A stretch of 6,010 nt of DNA from an uncultured Coriobacteriaceae bacterium. Lineage in GTDB: Bacteria; Actinomycetota; Coriobacteriia; Coriobacteriales; Eggerthellaceae. Shown here one piece after another: positions 5,386-6,010 of the stretch. How positions within the stretch are numbered: position 1 is the stretch's first letter; each line of letters begins with the position of its first letter. The position numbers and the translations under genes were made by a program. The stretch lies in NCBI GenBank assembly GCA_900554945.1, contig USJN01000102.1:1-6010 (forward strand), read 5' to 3'. Under the pieces are notes generated by a model, which was not told the DNA's origin, ran no database searches, and saw nothing but the letters and a program-made list of their open reading frames with translations.

Positions 5386-5808
5386 TTAGACCAGCTTGCC
5401 CTTGCTGTGGTCGATCATGTGCTGGATGATCTCGGCCGTCCAGTCGGCGAACTCGCGGTTCTTCGTGACGAGCTTGTCGCCAGCAAGCTCCTGGTAGCTG
5501 ATTTTCGCCTTGGCATAGCGCGTGACCTTGGATTCCTCCTCACGGGACAGGCAGTCCTCCGTGGTCTTGAAAGCGCCGAGCGCGCGGATCATCTTCGCGT
5601 TGAACATGATGTGCGGCTTGTCATCGGCGTCGAGGTAGATGAAGGCAGCCTTGGTCACGCCGAGCTGGTTGGCGTGCAGACACGCGACGTTTTCGAGCGA
5701 CTCGAGCGTGTCGGTGAGGTCGGCAGCGAGCGCTGCGGCTTCCTCGACTGCGACGGCATCGCAGGGCTGCGACAGGATGGCGTCGTCTTTCACCAGGTCT
5801 TTGATCAT
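5386..5808 (-). CDS. Peptide deformylase-like protein lacking the HExDH glutamate
   Basis: The 140-residue product aligns with the short peptide deformylases found in clostridia and other anaerobes (about 136 residues). These remove formyl groups from nascent proteins using a metal held by Cys and two His. Motif 1 reads HANQLG (45-50) in place of GxGxAAxQ. Motif 2 reads EDCLS (84-88) in place of EGCLS, with the metal ligand C86 kept. Motif 3 reads QHMIDH (129-134): metal ligands H130 and H134 remain, but the catalytic Glu of HExDH is Met131. The usual hydrolysis mechanism needs that Glu, so the protein may be inactive, or bind formyl-Met peptides without cleaving them, or act on another substrate. 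The start ATG 5808 has GGAGG eight bases upstream. An in-frame GTG at 5880 lies at the promoter and is rejected. Confidence 0.85.
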   Translation of the reverse strand: MIKDLVKDDAILSQPCDAVAVEEAAALAADLTDTLESLENVACLHANQLGVTKAAFIYLDADDKPHIMFNAKMIRALGAFKTTEDCLSREEESKVTRYAKAKISYQELAGDKLVTKNREFADWTAEIIQHMIDHSKGKLV

Positions 5809-5840
5809 GAGGGTATCCTCCCATAGGTTGCGAACAAAGC

Positions 5841-5859
5841 GCGCCCGCAAGTTGGGCGC
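5841..5859 (-). promoter_or_regulatory. GC hairpin in the leader of the deformylase-like gene
   Basis: GCGCCC (5841-5846) and GGGCGC (5854-5859) form a perfect 6-bp stem with a 7-base loop. It lies entirely between the predicted transcription start (about 5864) and the ribosome binding site near 5820. It is not followed by a T-tract, so it looks more like a transcript-stabilising or leader structure than a terminator. Confidence 0.35.
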
Positions 5860-5870
5860 TCGTGTTTGGA

Positions 5871-5879
5871 ATTGTACCA
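5871..5879 (-). promoter_or_regulatory. Extended -10 promoter of the deformylase-like gene
   Basis: The minus strand reads TGGTACAAT at 5879-5871: a TACAAT -10 box one mismatch from consensus, with the TGn extension. No good -35 is seen at 17 bp, which an extended -10 can tolerate. Transcription would start near 5864, giving a leader of about 56 nt before ATG 5808. Confidence 0.5.
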
Positions 5880-5949
5880 CGGAAGGAAAGACTCGCCCTC
5901 GCTGTACCCCGCGCAGAGCCAGGACAACGGCTTCGACGGGTGACTCATG

Positions 5950-5981
5950 CTCGGGGAGCCGCTATTCCGAGAGGTGTTTTT
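5950..5981 (+). terminator. Weak candidate terminator hairpin with T-tract
   Basis: CTCGG (5950-5954) can pair with CCGAG (5967-5971) across a 12-base loop, followed by TTTTT at 5977-5981. The short stem and five-base gap make it weak, and no plus-strand gene is seen directly upstream. The region 5881-6010 otherwise shows no recognisable gene. Confidence 0.25.
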
Positions 5982-6010
5982 GAGACAATTGAGAGGCGTA
6001 ATGTCTTCCA

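Noticed and set aside
5881..5943. Plus-strand frame ending DSPSLYPAQSQDNGFDG before TGA
   Set aside because: It looks like a C-terminal tail, but the upstream frame runs antisense through the promoter of the deformylase-like gene without a start.
5986..6010. Possible gene start ATG 6001 with GAGAGG upstream
   Set aside because: Only three codons are inside the window, so coding cannot be judged.

Overview
The window looks like a high-GC, anaerobe-type bacterial chromosome segment. I infer Coriobacteriia (Eggerthellaceae-like: Eggerthella, Gordonibacter, Slackia or relatives) from the GC-rich codon use, the anaerobic hydroxylamine reductase with an adjacent Crp/Fnr regulator, and a diverged small deformylase homolog. 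This placement is not proven by any marker gene. There is no rRNA, tRNA, CRISPR array or transposase in the window.

Layout. Positions 1-41 hold a perfect inverted repeat carrying two copies of the palindrome GTTTCGAAAC. It is followed (62-214) by what looks like the broken 3' end of an AAA ATPase/DUF4143 gene. A Crp/Fnr-type regulator (278-928, minus) is divergent from hcp (1024-2598, plus), which encodes the hybrid-cluster protein. The 95-bp gap between them holds overlapping back-to-back -10 boxes and two short dyads, so the regulator probably controls hcp, and perhaps itself, in response to nitrosative or redox signals. hcp converges on an unrecognised three-helix membrane protein (2775-3908, minus). 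Beyond that gene's promoter lie a 25-bp dyad and a pure pentanucleotide tract, (AGGAC)11.8 at 4144-4202. The tract sits directly before a 54-codon ORF (4203-4367) whose stop overlaps the TTG start of an AbiEii-family nucleotidyltransferase toxin homolog (4364-5263). That gene converges on a peptide-deformylase-like gene (5386-5808, minus) whose HExDH motif reads HMIDH, so the catalytic Glu is missing. The last 130 bases hold the deformylase-like gene's promoter and a weak hairpin/T-tract, with no recognisable gene.

Most interesting point. The 5-bp tract is not a multiple of three, is open in all three forward frames, and lies between a plausible start codon (ATG 4103) and a two-gene toxin-type operon. 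Each gain or loss of a unit changes the downstream frame. With the 11 full units present here, a ribosome from 4103 ends at 4321. With 12 or 9 units it would enter the 54-codon frame and reach the TTGA overlap with the toxin gene. This predicts a phase-variable, translationally coupled AbiE-like locus. The prediction rests on sequence only.
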